From assembly GCA_041392665.1 (NCBI GenBank), contig JAWKLQ010000002.1, positions 1-64,000 of the forward strand: a stretch of DNA of 64,000 nucleotides, given 5' to 3'. The DNA comes from Flavilitoribacter sp020436695 (GTDB lineage Bacteria > Bacteroidota > Bacteroidia > Chitinophagales > Saprospiraceae). A program made the position numbers and the translations under genes. The notes beneath the pieces were generated by a model. That model saw only the letters and a list, made by a program, of their open reading frames with translations, did no database searches and had not been told where the DNA came from. Shown piece after piece: positions 17,791 to 27,121 of the stretch. How positions within the stretch are numbered: the first letter of the stretch is position 1; each line of letters begins with the position of its first letter.

Positions 17791-19581
17791 TTAAATTCCG
17801 GTCAGCAGTTCAGCGTATGCCTCTCCGCTGATCGTGATCTCCTCGCCATTGAATTTAGGTAAGGTTAAAAAGAACTTCTCTTTCTTATTATAAGTAATCG
17901 ATTGTTCCTGGAGGATACCGATCGCTATTTCTTCTCCGAGCAAAAGCGAATCCTTATAGTCCGAGTAGTAATGGACCCCGGCCCAGTTCCGGCCGATCGA
18001 AATATTGGCCGCTAACTTGTTGAGTTCATCTTGTACCTTAAGATCTTCGGTCTGGACAACTTCAAGTGTCTGTCCCTGATCATCAGGAATAAAGGCAAAG
18101 CCGCTTGGGTAGGTCCCCAATGAAAAAGTAGATCCATCCTCTGAGATATTTACATAGAGTTCATGGTTGAAAAAGGCTTTGAGGATGGTGACACAGGCCC
18201 CGGCCACGGTAGCGTGCCCCGCTCCGTAGGAGGGGTGCATGGGAGAACCTTCGCAGAAAGCCATTGGCAGTAACAAATTCTTTCCGTTCTCCGCCCGGAG
18301 CAGGTTGAAAATACCGGCGTTTTCCAGGTCGTCATAGCTTTGTCTGAGTTTCCCGCTATCTCCCCATTTGACGGACTTAAGGATCGGATCACATTTCTCC
18401 ATACGTGCAGCGAATGCTTCCGGCCGCAAGCGACGGTGCACATTGAATTTTTGATAGCGAACCGCTTTCAGCGCGCGGGTGGCGGCTTCCGTGACGAGCG
18501 TCAGAATGTGCGGGCCGCCATAATGAGCAAAGCCTTCCTGCTTGTCGAAAAGATCTCGTTTTTGAAAAGGCACACCCTTATCAAATCTTGAAACCGTCCC
18601 ATCATCGGTTTCCAACGGGGCGCTCAGCAGCAGTAAACAGGCATTCAAATAGGCTTCGTATAAAGCATCATAATGAACATAGGTAGCCAGATCTCGACCG
18701 GTAGTAATGAACCGGCGTTTTTCCCCTTCGTATTTTTCCAGGCGTCTGAAGTCCGCTCCGTTTTGCACATCAATGAATTCATCCCATTCCGTCATGTAGT
18801 TGACCTTCGCCGCCTGACGCACTCGCTGATCAATGGTCAATGCCCCGTAATTGATCATTCCGGCAGACGCTGGAAATTCAGCATCGGCATCCCGCGTATT
18901 CAGTCCGCTATTGCCGGTGAGCAGAAACTGAGAAACATAAGGCCCCTTTTGATCTCCCGGAGTAAATCCGCGAAAGACATTATCGGTATTGAGTTGTTGT
19001 CCGTCGGAGGATCTTCCACCATTCTTAAAATAGTCCAATTGATTTAAAGCACTAAGGCAGGCTTCTACCTTATCATTTGAACCCGAATGGAAAAAGACGG
19101 ACAGGGGAATATCCCTTAACAAAGCCTGGCAGTAGATCTCTGCCATTTCGGCGGTTAGCTCTTGTGAGCCCAGCGACGGAGCCGGAGGCATCGTTACAGA
19201 TTGAGCATCCGGCCCCTGCAGGTCAAAAGTCAAACCGGCGCCGGCACTTTCCCAGGCCCGGACGTCGGCATTGATGGCATTACCTTTGGCTGATTTCCAA
19301 CTGACCGGATGGGTACCCGGGCCTAACGGAACCGCAATAAAATCTTTCGGGTCACCCGATTCGATACTTTTCTTAAAGACTTCGAAGTCACTTTCTCTTG
19401 CCAGCAGTCCTGTTTTGTCGTCGTGTAGGAGTCCTTTGGTAAAACTCATCATTCTTCCGGGGAGGGCTTCATCCCCATTGGGCTGGTGCTGACGGGTAGG
19501 ATTATTGCGGTCGTAAGCAATCCGAGCCGCCCGTTCTCTTAACTCGCGACTGGTTTGTTTTCTCGAATCTAAATTGTTCAT
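17791..19581 (-). CDS. Vanadium-dependent haloperoxidase, bromoperoxidase type
   Basis: From ATG 19581 the protein has 596 aa. A longer frame to 19671 exists, but its extra 30 residues look non-coding. Vanadate-binding motifs of the PAP2/haloperoxidase fold are complete in order: 'QKFNVHRRLRP' (Lys378, Arg386), 'MHPSYGAGHATVAGAC' (Gly-His at 455-456) and 'GRNWAGVHYYSD' (Arg531, His537). The position before Gly-His is Ala, where algal enzymes have Ser. The size and the 'HPSY.AGHA' form fit algal-like bromoperoxidases and not acid phosphatases. The reaction is oxidation of halide by H2O2 to hypohalous-acid equivalents. There is no signal peptide. A hairpin follows the gene. A pair of TAC-N8-GTA boxes lies about 280-320 bp upstream, past the regulator's stop. 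Confidence 0.92.
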   Translation of the reverse strand: MNNLDSRKQTSRELRERAARIAYDRNNPTRQHQPNGDEALPGRMMSFTKGLLHDDKTGLLARESDFEVFKKSIESGDPKDFIAVPLGPGTHPVSWKSAKGNAINADVRAWESAGAGLTFDLQGPDAQSVTMPPAPSLGSQELTAEMAEIYCQALLRDIPLSVFFHSGSNDKVEACLSALNQLDYFKNGGRSSDGQQLNTDNVFRGFTPGDQKGPYVSQFLLTGNSGLNTRDADAEFPASAGMINYGALTIDQRVRQAAKVNYMTEWDEFIDVQNGADFRRLEKYEGEKRRFITTGRDLATYVHYDALYEAYLNACLLLLSAPLETDDGTVSRFDKGVPFQKRDLFDKQEGFAHYGGPHILTLVTEAATRALKAVRYQKFNVHRRLRPEAFAARMEKCDPILKSVKWGDSGKLRQSYDDLENAGIFNLLRAENGKNLLLPMAFCEGSPMHPSYGAGHATVAGACVTILKAFFNHELYVNISEDGSTFSLGTYPSGFAFIPDDQGQTLEVVQTEDLKVQDELNKLAANISIGRNWAGVHYYSDYKDSLLLGEEIAIGILQEQSITYNKKEKFFLTLPKFNGEEITISGEAYAELLTGI

Positions 19582-19860
19582 AACTGTTGATTTAGGTTTG
19601 ATTTTACATTCCTGATATTTGAAAAAAATAATGATCAGCATGTCGAACGGGACTTGCATAGTGTTCCCCATCGTTCTACAAAAGGTTCATGGCAAAGCAT
19701 CAATGGAGATAACTGGGGCTTAGTTTGAGCAGGATTTCTTTTAGCGCTATTATTCCTGACTCAGTCCATCGAAGTCAGCGCCATGAACCATCAAGATCAC
19801 CAATACTGCAAAGTTTAGGGTTATCGACTGCTTTTAAAACACAGGAAATGGTTGGAGTTC

Positions 19861-19896
19861 TACTAATTTCGGTAACAGGATTTACTAAAAATGGTA
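19861..19896. promoter_or_regulatory. Tandem TAC-N8-GTA boxes upstream of the haloperoxidase
   Basis: TACTAATTTCGGTA (19861-19874) and TACTAAAAATGGTA (19883-19896) are two 14-bp imperfect palindromes with a 22-bp period. The same pair recurs upstream of the protease gene at 24773-24807. They sit in the 349-bp gap between the response regulator's end and the haloperoxidase start. The left half TACTAAT fits the NarL heptamer form TACYNMT, which suits the NarL/LuxR-type regulator encoded next door. Binding is inference. Confidence 0.55.
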
Positions 19897-19930
19897 AGCT
19901 TGATGGTAGTGCAGTCCGGGAAACCGCTGG

Positions 19931-20641
19931 TTAGGTGAATTTGGGAAGCAGACTATCCAGATTGTCAAGTTGTAAAGGCGGGCAGAGGCCGCTGCGCTCC
20001 ATGATTGCGGCCAGAGAAGCTGCATTAATGTTTGGTTTCAGGGGGCTCAATCGCTTGTGGATCTCTTTCTTTTGGTTATTAATATGATGACTATTGGTAT
20101 TTAATTCCGCTGCGATCTCATCGGCTGTTTTACCGTCTCTGATCATGCATGCGATCAGCAGTTGTTCTTCCGTCAGCAAGGTTTGTAACAAGTACTTTAG
20201 TTTGGCATTGCTATCTTCTTTAATGATCCCATTGGGGTTCGGGTTGATGATGAGTTCGCCCTGATGTACCCGTTCAATGGAGGCAATCAGATAGTCGATC
20301 CCAATATTTTTACCCAGCAGCGAAGCACGCATTTCGAAGGCTTTTTGAGCATAGCCGTAATCGCCGTAGACGGTTAGAAAAATGATCTTGGGAGCATCAT
20401 CCTTTGCTCTACTGTCTATAATCTTTTCAGCAGTTTCTATGCCGTCAATGCCCGGCATATTAATATCCATCAGGATCAGGTCAACGGGCCGGTTTCGGAG
20501 CTTTTCCAGGCATTCTTCTCCACTGTTGGCTCTACCGATGAACTGAATGAAGCCAGATTCATTGAAGGGTGTTACCAGCAGATCAATGGTCAGATTGTCA
20601 TCGTCTACCACAAAAACTTTTATTTTGATAACCTCACTCAT
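19931..20641 (-). CDS. NarL/LuxR-type response regulator
   Basis: From ATG 20641 the protein has 236 aa. That start is preferred because it overlaps the kinase stop by 8 bases (CATGAGTGA). Residues 1-125 are a receiver domain: acidic 'VVDDDN' and phospho-acceptor Asp59 in 'LILMDINMPGIDG'. The usual Lys region is divergent ('FEMRASLLGKNIGIDYLIAS'). Residues about 165-230 are a helix-turn-helix: 'LLTEEQLLIACMIRDGKTAD', 'EIAAELNTNSHHINNQKKEI'. It should be phosphorylated by the adjoining kinase and bind promoter DNA; candidate sites lie on both sides of the gene pair. The HTH departs from the textbook LuxR form, which may mean altered half-sites. Confidence 0.88.
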   Translation of the reverse strand: MSEVIKIKVFVVDDDNLTIDLLVTPFNESGFIQFIGRANSGEECLEKLRNRPVDLILMDINMPGIDGIETAEKIIDSRAKDDAPKIIFLTVYGDYGYAQKAFEMRASLLGKNIGIDYLIASIERVHQGELIINPNPNGIIKEDSNAKLKYLLQTLLTEEQLLIACMIRDGKTADEIAAELNTNSHHINNQKKEIHKRLSPLKPNINAASLAAIMERSGLCPPLQLDNLDSLLPKFT

Positions 20642-22502
20642 GATCGACAGGGACCTTAATATTAATTGTTGTTCCAAGATTGACACCGGATCTGATATCA
20701 ATAGTACCCTTCATTTCATTTACCGTGGCGTAGGCATATCCAAGGCCGATTCCGCGAGTTTTTGCCGGATCGAATCCTTTTCCGTTGTCTTGTACCAGTA
20801 ACTTTAAGAAGTGTTTATCCTGGTCAATACGGACTTCCACCTTGGTTGCTTCCGAATGCCGGTCGGCATTACTTAATAGATTGCAGATCACCGAACTGAT
20901 CTGTTCCCCTTTATGCCTGTTGAAGTGTTTTTCGTCCAAATTAGACACCTGGAAATCCGCATTGATATCTTCTTTCCTTTCCAAAGCATTCAGGCTTAAT
21001 TTGATCCTTTCCACCCAATCGATTTTTTCGGGTTTAAGCTTGTATGCGATGTCCCGGGAAATCACATGCGTTCGATCGATGATCTGCATAGCCTGCATTA
21101 AACTTGTCTGTACTTTTTTATCGAAAGAGAATTGCTGATAGATAGGCTCTATAAACCGCTTGACATGCGTAAGCGGTGTAGATACATGATTGTGCAAATT
21201 GGTTGAAAATTCTTTCCGCACCCGGATATCCTCTTCAAAGATCCGGCGATCAATAATTCTATCCTGCTCGGCCTTGTAATCTTCCAGGTCTTTCTTGTTC
21301 TTTAATCTTCTTTGGTTTAAAAAATACAGCCCGAAGGCCGAAAAAAGTGCCAGGAAACTAATCCCTCCAATCAGGCGTTCGTTCTCTCTTTCCTTGACAT
21401 GAAACTTATTTTCCGCTTCAACCTTTTCCTTCTCCGCAATATTTTTTTGCAGCTTGAATATACTTCTGTTCTTTTCCTCGTCGAAGATCGAGTCTTTAAT
21501 ACCCTCCGCTGTATTCAGATATTCATAGGCTTTACTAAAATCATTCAATCCGGCGTAGACCACACTGTATTCCCGGTTGAGCAATTCTTTTTCTTCCTTT
21601 CTTTGGGTCATCAGCAGCTTTTGACTGGCCGTATCACAATACAGTAAAGCGGTGCGAAAATCTCCATGTTTGGAGTACAATTTGGAAATGTATAAGTAGT
21701 TGTGAAAAAGCCTCAGCTTATCGTCAAGCTCTTGGTTGATCGCGATACTTTGGGAAAATAACGACAGGGCCTTTTCGTAATTTTCTTCTTCTGTACTAAT
21801 CACTGCCAGTACATCGTACACGGCTGCTTCTATTAAGCTGTAGTGCACTTCTTTAGCGTACCCCAGTGCCTTTTCCAAATAGGTCTTTGCTGAATCGAAG
21901 TTTATTAATTCGCGATGAAAATTGCCCAGATTATAATATATACGACAAAGGTTGACACTGTCTGGCAAGGCTGCAGCAACCTCAAGCGCCTCCTGATAAT
22001 AATTCAGCGCATCGGCAGTATCCCGATTGAATTGGTGGGCAATAGCCAGATTTAAAAAAAGAGTGGGTTCTTCTTTTTCCTTTCCTAAAGTCTTCAGCAG
22101 GTCTAAACCCAGAAACCCGTATTTGATGGCTTCTAAATAGTCACCTGCTTCCTTCTTCATCCAGCAAAGGTTATCGTATATATAAGCGATCCCGGCTTCA
22201 TAACCCATTTTCCTTCGGACATCTATTGTCTGTAAGAAATACTGCTCCGCTTCGGTAAATCTGTTGACGGTCGTAAACAAAATACCCAGAAAGATGCCGC
22301 TCTTACTCATCCCATTGAGGTACCCAATGGAATCCGCCATATGATATGCTTTCTGGGAGACCCGGATCGCAGCATCAATGTCATTGTTTCCATATAAGGT
22401 CCTTGCCAAAGTATTGAACTCGTCAATTTCCAGTTCAATATCACCACCAAATAACCAGCAGGGGACCCACAAATAAGCAACTAAAAGCAAGATGATTTTC
22501 AT
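20634..22502 (-). CDS. TPR sensor histidine kinase (HisKA_3-like)
   Basis: A 622-aa protein. Signal peptide at residues 1-19, then TPR-like repeats to about residue 340 ('LNLAIAHQFNRDTADALNYY', 'IYYNLGNFHRELINFDSAKTY'). A coiled stretch and one membrane helix at about 378-397 ('GGISFLALFSAFGLYFLNQR') follow. The dimerisation/phospho-acceptor region near residue 440 reads 'RKEFSTNLHNHVSTPLTHVK', where the His of LHNH is the likely phosphorylation site. The ATPase domain at about 530-620 has 'NLLSNADRHSEA', 'DNGKGFDPAKTRGIGLGYA' and 'GTTINIKVPV'. This design of periplasmic TPR sensor, one helix and a NarL-family kinase core is common in Bacteroidota. It pairs by 8-base overlap with the response regulator; the protease gene precedes it by 21 bases. 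Confidence 0.92.
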   Translation of the reverse strand: MKIILLLVAYLWVPCWLFGGDIELEIDEFNTLARTLYGNNDIDAAIRVSQKAYHMADSIGYLNGMSKSGIFLGILFTTVNRFTEAEQYFLQTIDVRRKMGYEAGIAYIYDNLCWMKKEAGDYLEAIKYGFLGLDLLKTLGKEKEEPTLFLNLAIAHQFNRDTADALNYYQEALEVAAALPDSVNLCRIYYNLGNFHRELINFDSAKTYLEKALGYAKEVHYSLIEAAVYDVLAVISTEEENYEKALSLFSQSIAINQELDDKLRLFHNYLYISKLYSKHGDFRTALLYCDTASQKLLMTQRKEEKELLNREYSVVYAGLNDFSKAYEYLNTAEGIKDSIFDEEKNRSIFKLQKNIAEKEKVEAENKFHVKERENERLIGGISFLALFSAFGLYFLNQRRLKNKKDLEDYKAEQDRIIDRRIFEEDIRVRKEFSTNLHNHVSTPLTHVKRFIEPIYQQFSFDKKVQTSLMQAMQIIDRTHVISRDIAYKLKPEKIDWVERIKLSLNALERKEDINADFQVSNLDEKHFNRHKGEQISSVICNLLSNADRHSEATKVEVRIDQDKHFLKLLVQDNGKGFDPAKTRGIGLGYAYATVNEMKGTIDIRSGVNLGTTINIKVPVDHE

Positions 22503-22523
22503 AAGCTACACAAGTGGCTGGAA

Positions 22524-24671
22524 TTAAGCACCTGGAACTACAATATCTTCCGGGTCAAGAAAATGAGTCGGCTTATCGTTTGGCCCGCCTACTGAGGTTG
22601 GTTTTTTGATGTCGCCGATAGATAGCCGGGAGATCCTGAGCACTCTACCCGGGGCATTTTCTTTCTCCATTTCAGTCAAAGACTCCTCTTTGAGTTCCTC
22701 ATTCTCATCCGTAAACCTCAAGCCCTGTTCTTTTAACTGTTCACTATCAAATGCCGTAATCGCGGAAGTGATGAAATTGTTTTTTTCATCGTAATAGCCG
22801 GCACTAAGGCCGATATCTTTAATTCCTTCTCCGGGCTTACTATCCAGACCAGTTAATATGGTTTTACTGAGCATATCAGGTATACCAGACAACACATTAG
22901 CCTTATTTTCCTCACGGGCCTTTTGCCTTTTGGCATTCTCTACCTGATAAAGCGACTCCGGAAAACAACTGACCCAATAAAGTGCGTCCGTGCGTCGGTC
23001 GTTCGACAGATCAGCATCTGGAGGGATCTCTTTCGAATTGATATATTCCAGAACGGAAATGTGATAGATGCCGGTGACCCGATCCACAACTCTGACTTCA
23101 ATGGTCTCTTCGGTCTGGTCCGGATGGTCAGTATCCCTGGGTTTATTGATCTCATAATGCCGGGAATGTTCTGGAGTCGTTTTGTGAGTTGTTTTGGGGG
23201 TTCTTACAGGGAGGGCGTCCAGAAAGCATTCCACGTAGGTGATGTTTCCTCTCCTCACCGGATAGTCGGAAAAGGTCACTTTACGGTTTTCATTGACAAT
23301 ATTGATGTACAGGTGAAACCGGCCATCGCCGGAAGGTACCCGCCCCAGAAAGGTATAGGGAATGATGTTTTTCTGAGGTATGGAGGGCTCATCGGCAAAG
23401 GTCTTCTCCTGCTCCTCACTAAAATCATACTTCGACAGGAAATCCAGTTTCAGACAAGTTTCTCCGGAAAGACCATTCTCCAGAACACCTGGGAATACAC
23501 TGCTATACTCACTGTCCGAAAAATAAACATCTCTTCTGCCGCTGATCAGCATACCTACCGCCTTATGCGTGGTTCCGTCCAACACTAAAGAACCTGAATT
23601 GCCGGAGACAAAGTCCAACTCCACCTGAAATAGGTTTTCCGGAAATATTTGTGCCGGATCTGAGTTTAGGATCTGACTGATTATCCTGCCACAGGGCGAA
23701 AGCGATAATTCTATGCCGTGCCCGTGCCCAAGACCGTAAACCATGGCTTTGTCCTGGTATTCGTAGCCCCGGGCAATATCTTTTTCTGTCAGAAAGACGT
23801 GCCCGGAAAGTTGTTCAAAAGAATCCGCCTCATCTTCCGGCGTCATTTGAACAATCGCATAATCGTCTCCGTGATTGGAGAGTTTGTAGTCCCGGTCTGG
23901 TTCCAGTCTGTTTTTCGCCGGTTTGAATACTTCTTTCTTATTGACCGTGAGGAGGTGGTTTGATCCTGGGTTTTGATTGGCCAAACTTCCGACGCTTTTA
24001 TTCGGATCACAGTTAGCCGGATCCTCGATCTCAATGCTATTACCCCGGATAAAGCGCAGATCAGCGAGCGGGATATCGCGAAAAGCAGGAAAAAGCACGT
24101 GAGCAGCCGTCACCAGATAATTTTTCCTGTAAAAAAATCCAGTGCCAAGAGAGTTGGCCGAAGGTTGTCTGGTCACCGGTAGTTTACCATCAAAAAATAC
24201 TTTCCTACCGGCAACGACCACCTGCCGTTGCGACAGACATTTCGCCTTTATGGCGTACCGATCTGGTGCATCAGCTATAGGTAGAAGATCACTTTTCCTT
24301 ACTATTAATGCCACAGAGTCGGCATTTTTTTTAAGCTCTTGTGAAATCTCCAGGGAAAGCTCTCCTGCGTAATTATTTATCTCATTAATTACCGTATCTA
24401 TTTGTGCACGATCGTCTTGTTCAGGCGTGGTATTTTTTAAAGCATCCTCAACCGCTTTTTCATCAGTAAATTCTTTCTTATCATATTTCAATAATTTACT
24501 GATGTCACAGATGAGATCCATTGAAGATAGATGGGGCTCATTATCTGAACGGAGAATAGTAGATGGTTCCATCTTTCCGATCTCCATTTTTTCCGTGTTT
24601 AACTTGATTAAGTCATCAAGTTTTTGGGTTAAAACTTTCTTGACATGAATATCTATATTCTTACCATCCAT
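22524..24671 (-). CDS. Trypsin-like serine protease with long unknown flanks
   Basis: A 715-aa protein without a signal peptide. Residues about 170-385 are a chymotrypsin-fold (V8/S1-like) protease with the full triad: His191 in 'LVTAAHVLF', Asp269/270 in 'NHGDDYAIVQM' and Ser359 in 'DFVSGNSGSLVLDG'. Residues 1-165 are mainly helical with a short beta part. Residues 400-715 include a beta domain ('RFHLYINIVNENRKVTFSDY') and an acidic tail, and I recognise neither. It starts a minus-strand run protease-kinase-regulator, with 21 bases to the kinase. Two TAC-N8-GTA boxes sit 102-136 bp upstream of its ATG. Intracellular trypsin-like proteases with added domains occur in stress and conflict systems, but no target is evident here. 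Confidence 0.85.
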   Translation of the reverse strand: MDGKNIDIHVKKVLTQKLDDLIKLNTEKMEIGKMEPSTILRSDNEPHLSSMDLICDISKLLKYDKKEFTDEKAVEDALKNTTPEQDDRAQIDTVINEINNYAGELSLEISQELKKNADSVALIVRKSDLLPIADAPDRYAIKAKCLSQRQVVVAGRKVFFDGKLPVTRQPSANSLGTGFFYRKNYLVTAAHVLFPAFRDIPLADLRFIRGNSIEIEDPANCDPNKSVGSLANQNPGSNHLLTVNKKEVFKPAKNRLEPDRDYKLSNHGDDYAIVQMTPEDEADSFEQLSGHVFLTEKDIARGYEYQDKAMVYGLGHGHGIELSLSPCGRIISQILNSDPAQIFPENLFQVELDFVSGNSGSLVLDGTTHKAVGMLISGRRDVYFSDSEYSSVFPGVLENGLSGETCLKLDFLSKYDFSEEQEKTFADEPSIPQKNIIPYTFLGRVPSGDGRFHLYINIVNENRKVTFSDYPVRRGNITYVECFLDALPVRTPKTTHKTTPEHSRHYEINKPRDTDHPDQTEETIEVRVVDRVTGIYHISVLEYINSKEIPPDADLSNDRRTDALYWVSCFPESLYQVENAKRQKAREENKANVLSGIPDMLSKTILTGLDSKPGEGIKDIGLSAGYYDEKNNFITSAITAFDSEQLKEQGLRFTDENEELKEESLTEMEKENAPGRVLRISRLSIGDIKKPTSVGGPNDKPTHFLDPEDIVVPGA

Positions 24672-24772
24672 AACTGGAGAATTTAATGTGAATAATCCTT
24701 GAAACCATTAAATCTGTTAGATCAACTTATTACAATGAGACAAATATAAATGCACGAAAAGGCTGGGTGGAC

Positions 24773-24807
24773 TACTAAAAATAGTAAATGCGCTACAAAA
24801 AATGGTA
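24773..24807. promoter_or_regulatory. Tandem TAC-N8-GTA boxes upstream of the protease operon
   Basis: TACTAAAAATAGTA (24773-24786) is a perfect palindrome of TACTA-N4-TAGTA. TACAAAAAATGGTA (24794-24807) follows with a 21-bp period, two DNA turns. They lie in the 308-bp gap ahead of the protease-kinase-regulator run and match the pair at 19861-19896 (consensus TACTAAAAATGGTA). Autoregulation by the encoded response regulator is the simplest reading (inference). Confidence 0.6.
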
Positions 24808-24979
24808 ACTCAATAATAGAAAGACGGAATATAGTTTGTTTTCCCTGAATGGGAATTATTAGCCTGGAATGTGTTTCAATTGATCAGAGACCCTAAAAAA
24901 TAAATATTTGACCGCTCAATAACACACTAACTTGTACCATATTTTCCTCATTATCGGAGAGGTGGGAATTCATTATCCA

Positions 24980-25819
24980 CTATACGTTAGCCATCTTTTC
25001 CTTTATTAATGCTTCGGTGAAATCTCTGAGTTGCTGCCGAAGCTGTTCATCCTTAACATAGTCGATATATTCCATTTCTTTTCTTTCATTAAAGTATTTA
25101 CCACTTACTCCTTCTAATTCCTCACTGGCGGCCAGCCATACGGGAGCTATTGCACCGTATTCCGGTTTCTTCCAGAGCGGTTTGATCAACTTGATAATCC
25201 GGCTGAGTATCGTTTTGGAATCTCCTAATCCTGTATTTATTACTCCCGGATGAACTGAATTGATCGTAATTCCTGTTCCTTCTATCTCTTTGGCAAAATC
25301 AAGGGCAAACAATACATTGCATAGCTTTGAATTAGCATAGGTCTTTATTGGATGGAAATCATCTCCTTGAGGTGTTTTATCTAATTGTAACTTTCCTTTG
25401 GTATAGAGTGCTGAGTTTACATTTACTATTCTCGTTGTCTTATCTTTTTTTAACAAGGGTAGTAGTTCCCTGCATAGAATATAGGGTGCTATATAGTTTA
25501 CCATGAAGTTTAATTCCAGGCCATCTTTATTGAGTTGCTTCTCAGTCAGCAGTACCCCTGCATTACTGATGAAACAATCCATATCCTGATGTTTTTCTTT
25601 GATCCGGTTAGCCAATGAAAAACAACTTTGAATATCGGACAGATCGCCCTCTATTAGATCGATGGTTGTTTTTCCGGTCTTTTCTTTTAGTTCCGAAATG
25701 GCAGCCTCTCCTTTTTGCAGGTCTCTGGTAGTGATAACGACTTCAAAATTTTGATTTAATAATTTTTCGGCAGCGGCTTTACCGATTCCTCTGTTTCCAC
25801 CGGTAATTAATACTTTCAT
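24980..25819 (-). CDS. Short-chain dehydrogenase/reductase, retinol-dehydrogenase-like
   Basis: A 279-aa protein. NAD(P)-binding 'VLITGGNRGIGKAAAEKL' at residues 3-20, 'DCFISNAGVL' near 85, 'RIVNVNSALY' with the catalytic Ser near 135, and the Tyr-x3-Lys pair 'YANSKLCN' near 165. 'VHPGVINTGLG' follows. The Arg after the Gly motif ('TTRDLQKGE') favours NADP(H). The sequence resembles the retinol dehydrogenase/WW-domain oxidoreductase branch of classical SDRs. The substrate cannot be read from sequence. Transcribed alone; the 470-bp gap upstream (25820-26289) holds only a doubtful short ORF. Confidence 0.9.
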   Translation of the reverse strand: MKVLITGGNRGIGKAAAEKLLNQNFEVVITTRDLQKGEAAISELKEKTGKTTIDLIEGDLSDIQSCFSLANRIKEKHQDMDCFISNAGVLLTEKQLNKDGLELNFMVNYIAPYILCRELLPLLKKDKTTRIVNVNSALYTKGKLQLDKTPQGDDFHPIKTYANSKLCNVLFALDFAKEIEGTGITINSVHPGVINTGLGDSKTILSRIIKLIKPLWKKPEYGAIAPVWLAASEELEGVSGKYFNERKEMEYIDYVKDEQLRQQLRDFTEALIKEKMANV

Positions 25820-26040
25820 GGTTTTTGTTTTATTTGCTTAGTGTGCTTAAAAATAAAATCTTCCATAGCACCCTGAATATACCCCGATGGCTCCACAAGT
25901 GGTCCATTCCCTGATAGTCCAGTGCTTGACATGATTGGCTTAGAACATGGATGAATGGCTTCTTCCTAATTCTTGCTATTCCCCAAAGGCTGATTGTTGT
26001 GAAATTTGGTATCCACACAAAAGCCAGCGGGGCCTGAAAA

Positions 26041-26253
26041 TTACAACTTTTTGATTGCAATTGATAAAACGGCACATTTCTTTTTCCCATAACATTCAGC
26101 TACCTCTTTATGTATCTGCTCATTCCCGATCTCGGACAGGAGGCCGCCGTATTCCTGCATGCCGAAGATCCTCTTTATTACTCCACTTTCGAAATAACGC
26201 CAATGGTTCATGGCGTCCGCTTCATCGCTGTTATTGATTTTCAGCAACCACAC
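26041..26253 (-). CDS. Doubtful small ORF, unrecognised
   Basis: A 70-residue frame from GTG 26253: 'KINNSDEADAMNHWRYFESG' is followed by 'YGGLLSEIGNEQIHKEVAE'. The composition looks protein-like (charged, amphipathic, ends cleanly), and it starts 37 bases past the HAD gene's stop. It has no recognised family and a poor start codon, and may be a gene fragment. The rest of 25820-26289 shows nothing I can support. Confidence 0.3.
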   Translation of the reverse strand: MWLLKINNSDEADAMNHWRYFESGVIKRIFGMQEYGGLLSEIGNEQIHKEVAECYGKKKCAVLSIAIKKL

Positions 26254-26289
26254 GGCATATTTATTTTACATCTCACGACAACTGCAACA

Positions 26290-27012
26290 TCAAAACTGCT
26301 GCTCCAACAAGCCCGGCAATTCACCCACACTCCTCAGTAGATGCGTGTGTGCGATCCTGCCCAGTACTTCCACGGAGTTGGCCCCACTCAATACCCCGAT
26401 ATTGCCGATGCAACCCGCATTTTTCCCGGAAAGCAGATCGGCCGGGGTATCGCCTACTTTGACCACCTGGTGTACACTTTGAATGCCCAGTTGCTGCATA
26501 GCGTAGAAGATCATATATGGAGCCGGACGGCCTACGCCACCGGTCAGTTCTACGTGGACCGCCAGGTCGATCAGGCCGTTTTCTTTCCATGCCAAAGACT
26601 CGATGATCGCATCGCTGATATTCCGATGAAATCCGGTATCCGTAGCCACTTTTATACCATTGGCCCTACACCAGCGGAAGGTCTCTTCCGCTCCGGGCAT
26701 CGCTTTGACATGCTGCCGGTAGTAGTCGAGCATAATGACCGAATAGCGGTCGAATAAGGTGAGCGCTTCCACTTCGAGTTCCGGGAAATCGTAGGTCTCA
26801 AAATCCTCGAACTTCACCGGCAGGCCCTGATTGCGGGCGATCATATATTGGTACAGATGGATCTTATTGGTACCGATGGTCTGCTGAAATTCTTCCAACG
26901 ATACTTCCAGGCCATACTCCACTGCTGCCCGATGGAGGCTTTTGGCAACGGCATTATCGTCTTCAACGGTGGTACCGGACAGATCAAATACCACGAGCTT
27001 TATCCTATTCAT
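26290..27012 (-). CDS. Phosphonatase-like HAD hydrolase (PhnX-like)
   Basis: A 240-aa HAD-superfamily protein. Motif I is 'LVVFDLSGTTVEDD' (nucleophile Asp, though the second Asp of DxD is replaced, as in phosphonatase relatives with DxAGT). Motif II/III features include 'KVATDTGFHRNIS' and 'GGVGRPAPYMIFYAMQQL'. Motif IV is 'VVKVGDTPADLLSGKNAGC' followed by 'IGVLSGA'. The GRPAPYMI and GVLSGA signatures fit the phosphonatase-like family related to phosphonoacetaldehyde hydrolase, which cleaves C-P bonds. The essential Schiff-base Lys of true PhnX is not evident, so the exact substrate is open. The alcohol dehydrogenase gene upstream (110 bp away) belongs to a family often paired with it. Confidence 0.85.
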   Translation of the reverse strand: MNRIKLVVFDLSGTTVEDDNAVAKSLHRAAVEYGLEVSLEEFQQTIGTNKIHLYQYMIARNQGLPVKFEDFETYDFPELEVEALTLFDRYSVIMLDYYRQHVKAMPGAEETFRWCRANGIKVATDTGFHRNISDAIIESLAWKENGLIDLAVHVELTGGVGRPAPYMIFYAMQQLGIQSVHQVVKVGDTPADLLSGKNAGCIGNIGVLSGANSVEVLGRIAHTHLLRSVGELPGLLEQQF

Positions 27013-27121
27013 ATTCAGCTGGTTTACTATCGTGATGAGTTAGTTCCCTTTTACCTGCGGCCTTGAATGTACCTTATCAGAGGGAGGATAATAGGCTCTT
27101 GCCGGATGGATGTCTTTTATT

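Noticed and set aside
22923..23588. Plus-strand ORF of 221 aa opposite the protease gene
   Set aside because: Antisense shadow. The minus strand carries the intact protease frame across the whole span.
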